Part shown: positions 53,340-62,154 of the stretch, piece by piece
Layout: each line of letters starts with the position of its first letter
How positions within the stretch are numbered: position 1 is the first letter of the stretch
Assembly: GCF_023571765.1 (NCBI RefSeq)
Contig: NZ_JAMJXC010000003.1
Location: forward strand, 310,001-374,000
Direction of reading: 5' to 3'
Source: Xanthobacter aminoxidans
Lineage (GTDB): Bacteria > Pseudomonadota > Alphaproteobacteria > Rhizobiales > Xanthobacteraceae
Length of the DNA: 64,000 nt
The notes under the pieces: model-generated
Database searches by the model: none
The model's input: the letters and a program-made list of their open reading frames with translations, nothing else
What the model was told of the DNA's origin: nothing
Translations under genes and position numbers: made by a program

Positions 53340-54188
53340 TCAGAGCTTGAACGGAACCACGGTCTGCAGCTGTTCGCCGAGGCCCTCGATGCCGACGCGC
53401 ATCACGTCGCCGGCCTTCAGGAAGCGCGGCGGCTTGAAGCCGAGGCCGACGCCGGGCGGGGTGCCGGTGGTGATGACGTCGCCGGCATCCAGCACCATGA
53501 ACTGGCTGATGTAGTGCACCAGGAACGGGATGCGGAAGATCATGGTCTTCATGGAGCCGTTCTGGACGCGCTCGCCGTTCACTTCCAGCCACATGGCGAG
53601 GGTGGAGGTGTCGGGGATCTCGTCGGTGGTGACGAGCCAGGGGCCGAGCGGGCCGAAGGTCTCGCAGCCCTTGCCCTTCATCCACTGGCCGGAGCGCTCG
53701 ATCTGGAAATGGCGCTCGGAGACGTCATTGCAGATGCAGTAGCCGGCCACGTAGTCGAGGGCGTCCTTCTCCTCGACATAGCGGGCGCGCTTGCCCATGA
53801 CGAAGGCGAACTCCACCTCCCAGTCGAGCTTCAGCGAGCCCTTGGGGATCATCACGTTGTCGTTGGGGCCGACGATGCAGTTCGGCGCCTTGTTGAAAAG
53901 CACCGGCTCCTCGGGAATGGGATTGTTGGTCTCGGCGGCGTGGTCCGCGAAATTCAGGCCCACCGCGACGAAATTGCCCGGACGGGCGACGCAGGCGCCG
54001 AGGCGGGCGCCTTCCGGCGCGAGCGGCAGGGACGCGGGGTCAAGGGCGGCGATCTTCTTCAGGCTCTCGGGCGCGAGCGTCTCGCCATTGAGATCCGCGA
54101 TGACGCCGGACAGGTCGCGAACCTTGCCGTCTGAATCGATTAGACCCGGCTTCTCTCGTCCAAAATCGCCGAAGCGGACCAGCTTCAT
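53340..54188 (-). CDS. Fumarylacetoacetate hydrolase family protein
   Basis: A 282-residue enzyme of the FAH superfamily: MKLVRFGDFGREKPGLIDSDGKVRDL at the start, VAVGLNFADHAAETN, FNKAPNCIVGPNDNVMIPKG, the metal-binding glutamates in LDWEVEFAFVMG, NDVSERHFQ, and the typical end VITTGTPPGVGLGF. Members hydrolyse C-C bonds in 2-hydroxy- or 2,4-diketo acids or decarboxylate oxaloacetate; L-2,4-diketo-3-deoxy sugar acid hydrolases are close. The start ATG 54188 has AGGAG upstream; the frame is open further but without similarity. Confidence 0.9.
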   Translation of the reverse strand: MKLVRFGDFGREKPGLIDSDGKVRDLSGVIADLNGETLAPESLKKIAALDPASLPLAPEGARLGACVARPGNFVAVGLNFADHAAETNNPIPEEPVLFNKAPNCIVGPNDNVMIPKGSLKLDWEVEFAFVMGKRARYVEEKDALDYVAGYCICNDVSERHFQIERSGQWMKGKGCETFGPLGPWLVTTDEIPDTSTLAMWLEVNGERVQNGSMKTMIFRIPFLVHYISQFMVLDAGDVITTGTPPGVGLGFKPPRFLKAGDVMRVGIEGLGEQLQTVVPFKL

Positions 54189-54805
54189 CGGGGGAGCTCC
54201 TGGTGGAATTGTATGGCGTTGTTCTGGTGTGGGCGGTGCAGGATCAGCTCCGTCCAAGGCGGGGGCACGCTGGCGCGGTCTTCGGCCAAGGTCAATGGTG
54301 GAACGGATAATTTTCGTCGGCAGGAGCCGAGGTGGCGCGCCCCGATGCGACGCACGCCGCATGCGACGAAAGGAGCGGGGCGAATATGCCGCGCCCCGGG
54401 ATTCGCTCCTCGACGGTGAGCGCTGGTCGCGCGCGCCCGCCGGCAGAGATGAGATGTTGCGATTTGACAGGTCGCCCGACCGGGCGCGGGAGGGAATGAC
54501 TTGGACGATTCGACCCTCGACTATTAGCCGCCTTCCCGAGGCAGCAATGATCTGCATCTAATCTGTGCAAGTCGCAGGATTGGGCAGGTGGCCTTCCTTT
54601 TCGCGGGCGGACGTCATAAAAGGGATACACGACTCCGGCTAAGTCCGAAGCGTCGAAAGCAAGCGCGCCGGCCCCTCGGGAAGGTCAATGGGCCAGCCTG
54701 CCGGCGAACTTGAGCGGGGCGCCTTACCGGTGCCACGATGGCGCCTTAGCCGGGGCTGGCTGTTACGGTCGCACCGGTGGGCCGCGGAAGGTGGAGGTAT
54801 CGGGC
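54189..54805. other. 617-base spacer with no gene found
   Basis: Lies between the divergent FAH-family and metallophosphoesterase genes. No protein start with similarity, no tRNA and no clear hairpin terminator was seen. A less GC-rich part (54500-54640) is the best place for promoters of the metallophosphoesterase operon. Confidence 0.45.
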
Positions 54806-55618
54806 GTGAGCGACAGTCCTGAAACGCGCCGCTATCGCGCCCTCTTCATCTCCGACGTGCATCTCGGCACCAAGGGCTGCCAGGCCGAACTGCTCCTCGA
54901 TTTCCTCAAGTACAATGAAGCCGATACCGTCTATCTCGTCGGCGACATCGTCGACGGCTGGCGGCTGAAGGCCAACTGGTACTGGCCGCAAAAGCACAAC
55001 GACGTGGTGCAGAAGCTGCTGCGCAAGGGCCGCAAGGGCGCGCGCATGCTCTACCTGCCGGGCAACCACGATGAGTTCCTGCGTGATTATTACGGCACCC
55101 ACTTCGGCGGGATCGAGGTGGTGGAGACCGCCATCCACGAGGCGGCCGACGGCAAGCGCTACCTGGTGATCCACGGCGACGTGTTCGATCTGGTCGTGCG
55201 CCACGCCAAGTGGCTCGCCTTCCTGGGCGACTGGGCCTACACCGCCGCCCTCGGCATCAATACCTACCTCAACAAGATCCGCCGCCGCCTCGGCCTCACC
55301 TACTGGTCGCTGAGCCAGTGGGCCAAGCTCAAGGTGAAGAACGCGGTCAACTATATCGGCAAGTTCGAGGAGGCGGTGGCCGAGGAGGCCAAGCGCCATC
55401 AGGTCGATGGTGTGATCTGCGGCCACATCCATCACGCCACCATCCACGACCAGTTTGGCGTCCGCTACGTCAATTGCGGCGACTGGGTGGAGAGCTGCAC
55501 CGCCGTTGCCGAGCATGAGGACGGCCGCCTCGAGATCATTTCCTGGACGCGCAAGCTGGAAAAGAATGCGCCGGCCCAGGAGGGCGAGGTCGTCGAGGGG
55601 GCGCGCGCGGCGGCCTGA
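54806..55618 (+). CDS. UDP-2,3-diacylglucosamine diphosphatase-like metallophosphoesterase (LpxH-type)
   Basis: A 270-residue calcineurin-like phosphoesterase: RALFISDVHLGTKGCQAELLL, YLVGDIVDGWRL, YLPGNHDEFLRDYYG, VIHGDVFD and ICGHIHHATIH give all five metal-binding blocks. It resembles the COG2908/LpxH group, and the family in Alphaproteobacteria is often annotated as UDP-2,3-diacylglucosamine hydrolase. True LpxH activity is unproven, as many alphaproteobacteria use LpxI. GTG 54806 follows GGAGG nine bases earlier. The GT4 gene overlaps its stop (TGATG). Confidence 0.85.
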   Translation: MSDSPETRRYRALFISDVHLGTKGCQAELLLDFLKYNEADTVYLVGDIVDGWRLKANWYWPQKHNDVVQKLLRKGRKGARMLYLPGNHDEFLRDYYGTHFGGIEVVETAIHEAADGKRYLVIHGDVFDLVVRHAKWLAFLGDWAYTAALGINTYLNKIRRRLGLTYWSLSQWAKLKVKNAVNYIGKFEEAVAEEAKRHQVDGVICGHIHHATIHDQFGVRYVNCGDWVESCTAVAEHEDGRLEIISWTRKLEKNAPAQEGEVVEGARAAA

Positions 55619-56685
55619 TGCGGGTTCTCGTGGCCACCGATGCGTGGCATCCCCAGATCAATGGCGTGGTGCGATCCCTGGAGCATACCGCCCGCGAGGC
55701 CGAGAACCTCGGGGCGGACATGCAGTTCCTGACCCCGCAGGGCTTCCGCACCGTCCCGCTGCCCACCTACAACGAGATCAGGCTCGCCCTCGCCACGCCC
55801 CGCATGATCATGCGGCGCATCGAGGCGCTGCAGCCGGACTTCGTGCATATCGCGACCGAAGGGCCCATCGGCATCCTGGTGCGCCGGGCCTGCATCGCCT
55901 CGCGCCGCACCTTCACAACCTCCTACCACACGAAATTCCCGGAATACCTCGCCGCCCGCGCGCCGGTGCCGGAGCGGCTGACCTATGCGTGGCTGCGCTC
56001 CTTCCACAATGCCGGCGGCGGCGTCATGGTCTCCACCGCCACGCTGGAGCGGGATCTCGAGGCGCGCGGCTTCAAGCGGTTGATGCGCTGGTCGCGCGGC
56101 GTGGATGCGGACCTGTTCCGTCCGCGCCCCGAGGCGACGCTGAACCTGCCGCGCCCGGTCTATCTGTTCGTCGGCCGCGTGGCGGTTGAGAAGAACATCG
56201 AGGCGTTCCTCAATCTCGATCTGCCCGGCTCCAAGGTGGTGGTGGGCAACGGCCCGGCCCTCGCCAGCCTGAAGGAGCGCTTCCCCGCCGTGCACTTCCT
56301 GGGCTCGAAGGAAGGCGAGGACCTGGCGCAGGTCTATTCCGCCTGCGACGTCTTCTGCTTCCCGAGCCGCACCGACACCTTCGGCATCGTGCTCCTGGAA
56401 GCGCTGGCGAGCGGCCTTCCCGTCGCGGCCTATCCCGTCACCGGCCCGACCGACGTGCTGGCCGATGCGACGGAGCAGGTGGGCATCCTGGACGAGGATC
56501 TGCGCACCGCCTGCCTCAAGGCGCTGGAGCTGTCGCCCGCCGCCGCCCGCCGCTTCGCGCTGCGCTATACGTGGCGGGAGAGTGCCCGGCAGTTCCTCGA
56601 CAACGTGCTGATCGCGCATGACATCGGACCCATCGCGCGGCGCTATCGCCTTCGGCGGCGGCGTCGGGTAGCTTCCGGCGCATGA
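55618..56685 (+). CDS. GT4-type glycosyltransferase (family 1)
   Basis: A 355-residue GT-B glycosyltransferase. The N-terminal domain has VLVATDAWHPQINGVVRSLEHT, and the C-terminal nucleotide-sugar domain has YLFVGRVAVEKNIEAFL and the end motif SRTDTFGIVLLEALASGLPVAA, with D in place of the first E of the E-x7-E motif. This resembles alphaproteobacterial mannosyl- or glucosyltransferases acting on diacylglycerol or phosphatidylinositol-type lipids. The C-terminus is a run of arginines (RYRLRRRRRV), which may help membrane binding. The stop overlaps the threonine dehydratase start (ATGA). Confidence 0.85.
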   Translation: MRVLVATDAWHPQINGVVRSLEHTAREAENLGADMQFLTPQGFRTVPLPTYNEIRLALATPRMIMRRIEALQPDFVHIATEGPIGILVRRACIASRRTFTTSYHTKFPEYLAARAPVPERLTYAWLRSFHNAGGGVMVSTATLERDLEARGFKRLMRWSRGVDADLFRPRPEATLNLPRPVYLFVGRVAVEKNIEAFLNLDLPGSKVVVGNGPALASLKERFPAVHFLGSKEGEDLAQVYSACDVFCFPSRTDTFGIVLLEALASGLPVAAYPVTGPTDVLADATEQVGILDEDLRTACLKALELSPAAARRFALRYTWRESARQFLDNVLIAHDIGPIARRYRLRRRRRVASGA

Positions 56686-57683
56686 GCGCCTCCCAGATTC
56701 AGCCCGCCCCGCTTCCCACCGCCGAAGATGTCGATGCCGCTGCCGCGCGGCTGCTCGGTTTCGCCGTGCGCACCCCGCTGGTGTTCTCGCCTGTGCTGAG
56801 CGAGCGGATGGGCGCCGACGTATTCCTGAAGCCGGAGACGTTGCAGCGCACCGGTTCCTTCAAGTTTCGCGGTGCCTTCAACCGCATGGTGCAGATCCCC
56901 GAAGAGGCGCGCGCTGCCGGCGTCGTCGCCTGCTCGTCCGGGAACCATGCCCAGGGCGTTGCCGCCGCGGCGAAGATCCTCGGCATGCCGGCCGTCATCG
57001 TCATGCCCCACGACGCGCCTGCCCTGAAGCGCGACCGCACCCGCGCGCTCGGCGCGGAAGTGGTGGGCTACGACCGCCGCACCGAGGACCGCGACGCCAT
57101 CGCCCGCGCCATTGCAGCGGAGCGCGGCGCCATCATGGTGCCGCCCTATGACGATCCCCACATCATCGCCGGGCAGGGCACGGTGGGCCTTGAGATCGTG
57201 CAGGACCTCGCCGCCCTCGGCCGCGTGCCGGACCTCGTGGCGGCCAATGCCTCCGGCGGGGGCCTCGTGGCCGGCATCGCGCTCGCCGTGAAGCGGGTTG
57301 CGCCACAGGCGCGGGTGGTGGTGTGCGAGCCGGCGGGTTTCGACGACCACGCCCGTTCCTTCCGCTCCGGCGTACGCGAGCGCAATGCCCAGCCCGACGG
57401 CTCCTTCTGCGACGCGCTGCTGGCGCCCACCCCCGGCGCCATCACTTTCGAAATCACCCGCCGCATCGTCGGCGAGGCGGCGTCCGTGACCGACGCCGAG
57501 GTGGCGCGGGCGGTGGAATACGCCTTCCGCGAACTCAAGCTCGTGGTGGAGCCGGGCGGCGCCGTGGCTCTGGCGAGTCTGCTGGAGGGGCGGCTCAACG
57601 TCTCCGGCGGCACGGCTGTCATCGTGCTCTCCGGTGGCAATGTGGACGCGGAAACCTTCACCCGCTGCCTCGCCGCCGCCTGA
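56682..57683 (+). CDS. Threonine dehydratase-like PLP enzyme (no ACT domain)
   Basis: A 333-residue fold-type II PLP enzyme. The Schiff-base lysine is K61 in TGSFKFRGAFNR, the substrate loop is CSSGNHAQGVAAA, and the phosphate cup is ASGGGLVAGIA. It has no C-terminal regulatory ACT domain, so it is not the classic feedback-controlled IlvA; serine racemase, catabolic threonine dehydratase and 3-hydroxyaspartate dehydratase remain possible. It overlaps the GT4 gene by four bases, an unusual partner. Confidence 0.85.
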   Translation: MSASQIQPAPLPTAEDVDAAAARLLGFAVRTPLVFSPVLSERMGADVFLKPETLQRTGSFKFRGAFNRMVQIPEEARAAGVVACSSGNHAQGVAAAAKILGMPAVIVMPHDAPALKRDRTRALGAEVVGYDRRTEDRDAIARAIAAERGAIMVPPYDDPHIIAGQGTVGLEIVQDLAALGRVPDLVAANASGGGLVAGIALAVKRVAPQARVVVCEPAGFDDHARSFRSGVRERNAQPDGSFCDALLAPTPGAITFEITRRIVGEAASVTDAEVARAVEYAFRELKLVVEPGGAVALASLLEGRLNVSGGTAVIVLSGGNVDAETFTRCLAAA

Positions 57684-57689
57684 CGCATC

Positions 57690-58892
57690 GTGGACGAGGC
57701 CGGGGAGAACGGGCAGGGCCATCTGCCGCCGCGCGCGCTCGCGCTGCGGCTCGGGGCGGCCTACGGCACCTTCTTCATCGCGCTCGGCATCTTCCAGCCC
57801 TATCTGCCGCTCTGGTTGCAGGCGCGGGGACTGGGACCGGAGGCCATGGGTCTCGTTCTGGCCGTGCCCATGCTCAGCCGGCTTGCCGCGACACCCCTCC
57901 TTGGCCTGCTCTCGGACCGGCTGGGACGGCCGAGGGCGCTGCTCACCCTCTTGGGAATGGTCACGGTCGCGGCCATGGTGCTTCTGGCCTTCACCTCCAG
58001 CCTCCCGGCGATCCTCCTGATCCTCGGCGCCATGTCGGCGGCGTGGTTCCCCGGCTTCTCGCTGCTGGATTCCTACACCTCGCGCCTCGCCCGGGCGGGA
58101 CGGGCGGAGTATGGCCGCGCGCGGCAGTGGGGCTCGGCGAGCTTCCTCGCGGCCAATCTCGCCGGCGGCGTGATCGTCGGCGCGCTGGGCGCGGATTCGG
58201 TCGTTCTGCTCATGGTCGCCGGCCATGTGTCCTATGTACTCGCGACCTTCGCCTTGCCGGAACTGCCGCGGGCCGAGCCCATGCCGTCTCCGCTCACGGG
58301 CCGGCGGGCGCGGCTCGGCTTTCTCGCCGGTATCGTCGCGGCCGGGTTGGTGCAGGCGAGCCATGCGGTGCTCTACCTCTTCGCCACCGTCCACTGGCGG
58401 TCGGAGGGCATTTCGCTGACGGTCATCGGTGTCCTGTGGGCGGTGGGTGTCGCGGCCGAGATGGTGCTGTTCCGCTTCGGTCGGCCACTGCTGGGCCGCT
58501 TCGGCGCCTATGGAATGATCGCCATCGGCGGCGCGGCGGCCGTGGTGCGCTTCGCGGTGATGGCGAGCGATCCGCCCCTCGCCGTGCTGCTGCCGCTGCA
58601 GTTGCTGCATGCCCTGACCTTCGCGGCGACCTATCTCGCCATGGTCGATCTTGTGACCCGCGGTGTGAGCGAGCATCGTTCCGGTACGGGGCAGACCACT
58701 GCCGCCTGGACCTCGAGCCTCATGTCGTCCGCCGCGAACGTGGCAGCCGGGCCGCTCTGGGCCGTGTTCGGACCCATGGCCTTTCTGGCGGGCTGCGCGT
58801 TGGGTCTGGCGGGGGCGGGCGTGGCCCTCGCCGCCGCGCGGCTTCAGCCCCAGAGCAGGGGCTCGGGCGGGGAGACGACAGCGCCCTCGTAG
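57690..58892 (+). CDS. MFS transporter (MFS_1-like)
   Basis: A 400-residue protein with 12 predicted helices and the first inter-helix loop GLLSDRLGRPRALL, typical of the major facilitator group. The N-terminal part (GTFFIALGIFQPYLPLWLQARGLGPEAMGLVLAVPMLSRL) resembles the HcaT/PPP-type group. The substrate is unknown. It begins at GTG 57690, six bases after the dehydratase stop, and its end overlaps the converging dipeptide epimerase gene by 49 bases. Confidence 0.82.
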   Translation: MDEAGENGQGHLPPRALALRLGAAYGTFFIALGIFQPYLPLWLQARGLGPEAMGLVLAVPMLSRLAATPLLGLLSDRLGRPRALLTLLGMVTVAAMVLLAFTSSLPAILLILGAMSAAWFPGFSLLDSYTSRLARAGRAEYGRARQWGSASFLAANLAGGVIVGALGADSVVLLMVAGHVSYVLATFALPELPRAEPMPSPLTGRRARLGFLAGIVAAGLVQASHAVLYLFATVHWRSEGISLTVIGVLWAVGVAAEMVLFRFGRPLLGRFGAYGMIAIGGAAAVVRFAVMASDPPLAVLLPLQLLHALTFAATYLAMVDLVTRGVSEHRSGTGQTTAAWTSSLMSSAANVAAGPLWAVFGPMAFLAGCALGLAGAGVALAAARLQPQSRGSGGETTAPS

Positions 58893-59824
58893 TGAAGCCC
58901 GGGGATGCGGTCGCGGGCGAGCAGCAGCGGCCCGTCGAGGTCCACCCACTTCGCCCCCTGGGCCACCAGAAGGGCAGGGGCCATGGCCAGCGATGATGCC
59001 AGCATGCACCCCACCATGACTGAGAAGCCGAGCCCGTGCGCCGCCTCCGCCAATGCCAGCGCCTCGGTGAGGCCGCCCGCCTTGTCGAGCTTCACGTTGA
59101 TGGCGTCGTAGCGCGTGCGCAGATCCGCGAGCCCGGCCCGGTCGTGGACGCTCTCGTCGGCGCAGACCGGCACCGGCCGGTCGATCCGGGCGAGGCGGCG
59201 GTCGTTGTCGGCCGGCAGCGGCTGCTCGATGAGTTCGACGCCGACGGCAGCGCAGACATCGAACAAGGTGGGCAAATCGGCGGCCTTCCAGCCCTCGTTG
59301 GCATCGACGATGAGCCGCTTGTCCGGCGCCGCCTCGCGCACGGCGGCGAGGCGCTCGCGGTCGCCGGGGGCGCCGAGCTTCAGCTTGAGCAACGGGCGGT
59401 CTGAGGCGGCGGCCGCCGCGCGGGCCATGGCCTCTGGCGTATCGAGGCTCAGGGTATAGGCCGTGACCACCGGCCGCAGGGGCGGCAGGCCGGCCAGTTC
59501 AGCGCAGCCGAGGCCGGAGGATTTCGCCTCCAGATCCCACAGGGCGCAGTCTATGGCATTGCGGGCGGCGCCGGCGGGCAGGTGGTGCTGCAGCATTTCC
59601 CGGCTGAGGCCGGCGGCAAGGTCCGCCCTGAGCTGCTCGATGGCCGCGACCACGCCTTCCACGGTCTCGCCGTAGCGGGCATAGGGCACGCACTCACCGC
59701 GACCGGTGATGCCGCCTACGGTGAGGCGCACTTCCACCACCACGGCCTCCGTCTTGGAGCCACGGGCGATGGTGAAGGTGCCGGCGATGGGAAAGCGCTC
59801 GACGCTGAGAGACAGTTCGGCCAT
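58844..59824 (-). CDS. L-Ala-D/L-Glu epimerase (dipeptide epimerase, enolase superfamily)
   Basis: A 326-residue muconate-lactonizing-type barrel. The catalytic lysine pair shows in LLKLKLGAPG (KxK) and INVKLDKAGGLTEAL; metal ligands are in LIVDANEGW, LIEQPLPADN and VCADESVHD. The alanine-glutamate epimerase role (YcjG/AEE, murein peptide recycling) is the best guess by similarity and fits the anmK gene near 2 kb. The start is ATG 59824. It overlaps the MFS gene 3' end. Confidence 0.87.
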   Translation of the reverse strand: MAELSLSVERFPIAGTFTIARGSKTEAVVVEVRLTVGGITGRGECVPYARYGETVEGVVAAIEQLRADLAAGLSREMLQHHLPAGAARNAIDCALWDLEAKSSGLGCAELAGLPPLRPVVTAYTLSLDTPEAMARAAAAASDRPLLKLKLGAPGDRERLAAVREAAPDKRLIVDANEGWKAADLPTLFDVCAAVGVELIEQPLPADNDRRLARIDRPVPVCADESVHDRAGLADLRTRYDAINVKLDKAGGLTEALALAEAAHGLGFSVMVGCMLASSLAMAPALLVAQGAKWVDLDGPLLLARDRIPGLHYEGAVVSPPEPLLWG

Positions 59825-60121
59825 GGGTTAAGCTTAATAGCCGATTCCGCGCCGCCCATCGCGGGGCAGGTGACGATGGTGGCGAGGTGTGTCCTGGCTG
59901 ATCTCGACGCCGCCTCCGCTCATCTGTATGGCTAGATTGCGTTCTTGCCTTGCGGGGCGGGAGCGTGTTCGGCAGGAGCCTGGGCTGCTGCCGGATTCAA
60001 GCGGGGCGACGGTTTGACCGCGGCAGGTGTCGTGGTAGGGCTGCGGACGGTAAGGTCCGAAGTCTGTTCTGGGGTTGAGACCATCCGGCGTGTCGCGCCG
60101 GTCGCCTTTGGAGACGCCGCG

Positions 60122-61249
60122 TTGCCGCACGCCTCGTTGATTTCCGTGCACAGCCAGGACGACCGCCTGACCGTGGCCGGCCGCGGTGCGTGGACGTCTG
60201 AATATGCCGACGAGCTGGAACAGGCGGTCAACGATACCGCCCATTCCTATGCCAAGCCCAAGGACGTCGAGATTGATCTCGCCTCGGTCGAGCGCATGGA
60301 TACCTTCGGCGCCCTGCTGCTGGAGCGGCTACGCCGCTCGTGGGTGGGCGCAGGCATCGAGCCCAAGGTCGTCGGGCTGGCGCCGCGCTACAGGGTGCTC
60401 CTGGACGAACTCGCCCGCATGGGGCACGAGCCGGTGCCGCCCAAGCGCCGGCACGAAGGCATTCTGGAGCGCTTCGGCCACGAGGTCGTCAATGCCGCCA
60501 AGGACGCGCTTTCACTTCTGAACTTCGTCGGTGCCACTGTGGCCGCCTTGCTGCGGGTGGTGGCGCGCCCGCGCAGCTTCCGCTTCACCTCCATGGTGAA
60601 CCAGGTCGACCGGGTGGGCTTCCGCGCCGTCCCCATCATCCTGCTCATCACCTTCCTCATCGGCTGCATCCTGGCGCAGCAGGGCATCTTCAATTTCCGC
60701 CGGTTCGGCGCCGACATCTATGTCGTGGACATGGTCGGCGTGCTGGTGCTGCGCGAACTGGGCGTGCTCATCGTCTCCATCATGATCGCCGGCCGCTCGG
60801 GCAGCGCCTATACGGCGGAACTCGGCTCCATGCGCATGCGCGAGGAGATCGACGCGTTGCGCGTGATGGGATTCGATCCCATCGAGGTGCTGGTGGTGCC
60901 GCGCATCCTGGCCCTCGTCATCGCCCTGCCGCTGCTCACTTTCATCGGCTCCATGTCCGCCATTTTCGGCGCCGGACTGGTGTCCTGGGGCTATGGCGGC
61001 ATCACGCCCGACGTGTTCCTCGATCGGCTGAAGCTTGCCATCGACCTCGATCAGTTCAAGGTCGGCATGTACAAGGCGCCCTTCATGGCCGCGACCATCG
61101 GCCTTGTCGCCTGCATGGAAGGCCTGAGGGTGGGCGGCAGCGCCGAATCCCTCGGCGAGCACACCACCGCCTCGGTGGTGAAGGCCATCTTCCTCGTGAT
61201 CGTCATGGACGGTGTGTTCGCCATGTTCTTCGCCGCGATCGACATGTGA
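60122..61249 (+). CDS. Mla-type phospholipid ABC permease with fused STAS domain (MlaB-MlaE fusion)
   Basis: About 375 residues. Residues 1-100 form a STAS domain (SLISVHSQDDRLTVAGRGAWTSEYADELEQAVND, DVEIDLASVERMDTFGALLLERL), like MlaB of E. coli. Residues 120-375 form an MlaE permease (FTSMVNQVDRVGFRAVPIILLITFLIGCILAQQG, RELGVLIVSIMIAGRSGSAYTAELGSM). The 5' end is uncertain: a TTG at 60122 has GGAGA 8 bases before it, while longer starts to 59945 exist but have no similarity. Next is the ATPase gene, six bases on. Confidence 0.88.
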   Translation: MPHASLISVHSQDDRLTVAGRGAWTSEYADELEQAVNDTAHSYAKPKDVEIDLASVERMDTFGALLLERLRRSWVGAGIEPKVVGLAPRYRVLLDELARMGHEPVPPKRRHEGILERFGHEVVNAAKDALSLLNFVGATVAALLRVVARPRSFRFTSMVNQVDRVGFRAVPIILLITFLIGCILAQQGIFNFRRFGADIYVVDMVGVLVLRELGVLIVSIMIAGRSGSAYTAELGSMRMREEIDALRVMGFDPIEVLVVPRILALVIALPLLTFIGSMSAIFGAGLVSWGYGGITPDVFLDRLKLAIDLDQFKVGMYKAPFMAATIGLVACMEGLRVGGSAESLGEHTTASVVKAIFLVIVMDGVFAMFFAAIDM

Positions 61250-61255
61250 GCGGCC

Positions 61256-62062
61256 ATGGACGCGCAGACCTCTCCCTCCACACTCCAGACCAGCGGCCGG
61301 GAAGCCATCATCCGGGTCCACGACATCGTCGTGGGATTCGGCGACCGGGTGGTGCTGAACCACCTCAATCTCGACGTCTACCGCGGCGAGATCCTCGGTT
61401 TCGTCGGCACGTCGGGCGGCGGCAAGTCGGTGCTGACGCGCACCATCCTCGGCCTCGTGCCGAAGACCTCGGGCACGGTTGAGGTATTCGGGCAGAATCT
61501 CGACGACCTCTCCGAGCGCGAGCGCTCGGCGCTGGAGCGCCGCTGGGGCGTCTTGTTCCAGCAGGGCGCGCTGTTCTCCTCGCTCACGGTGAAGCAGAAT
61601 ATCCAGTTCCCGCTTCGGGAAAATCTCAAGCTGTCCCAACGGCTTCTGGACGAGATTGCCTTCACCAAGATCGAGATGGTCGGCCTGAAATGCGATGTGG
61701 CCGAAAAGTTACCCTCCGAGCTTTCCGGCGGCATGATAAAACGCGCGGCACTTGCCCGTTCGCTGGCGCTCGACCCTGAAATCCTCTTTCTCGACGAGCC
61801 TACATCGGGCCTTGATCCGATTGGCGCGGGCGACTTCGACGAGCTGATCCGGACGCTGCAACAGACTTTGGGGCTTACGGTTTTCATGGTAACGCACGAT
61901 CTCGACAGCCTGCACACGGTGTGCGACCGGATCGCGGCGCTCGCTGACGGCAAGGTGATCGCGGCGGGGACGATCGAGGACATGATGGCGGAACAGCACC
62001 CATGGCTGCGGGCCTATTTCCACGGCACGCGGGCACGGGCTGTTCAGAGCGCGCGCCGTTAG
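61256..62062 (+). CDS. mlaF: Mla-type phospholipid ABC transporter ATPase (MlaF-like)
   Basis: A 268-residue ATPase. Walker A is GTSGGGKSVLTRTILG, the signature is ELSGGMIKRAALARSLAL (with the GGM specific to Mla ATPases), Walker B is ILFLDEPTSGLDPIGAGDFDELI, and the H-loop is MVTHDLDSLHTVCDRIAAL. It pairs with the STAS-permease and the MCE protein to move phospholipids between the membranes. It starts at ATG 61256, in the same operon. Confidence 0.93.
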   Translation: MDAQTSPSTLQTSGREAIIRVHDIVVGFGDRVVLNHLNLDVYRGEILGFVGTSGGGKSVLTRTILGLVPKTSGTVEVFGQNLDDLSERERSALERRWGVLFQQGALFSSLTVKQNIQFPLRENLKLSQRLLDEIAFTKIEMVGLKCDVAEKLPSELSGGMIKRAALARSLALDPEILFLDEPTSGLDPIGAGDFDELIRTLQQTLGLTVFMVTHDLDSLHTVCDRIAALADGKVIAAGTIEDMMAEQHPWLRAYFHGTRARAVQSARR

Positions 62063-62154
62063 GCGCGATCGAGGCAATTGCGCGCCTTTGGGTGCGCCAG
62101 GACAAGGAGCGGGCCGGTAAAGCGGGGCAGGCTGCAACGGAACCGGGATGAGGC

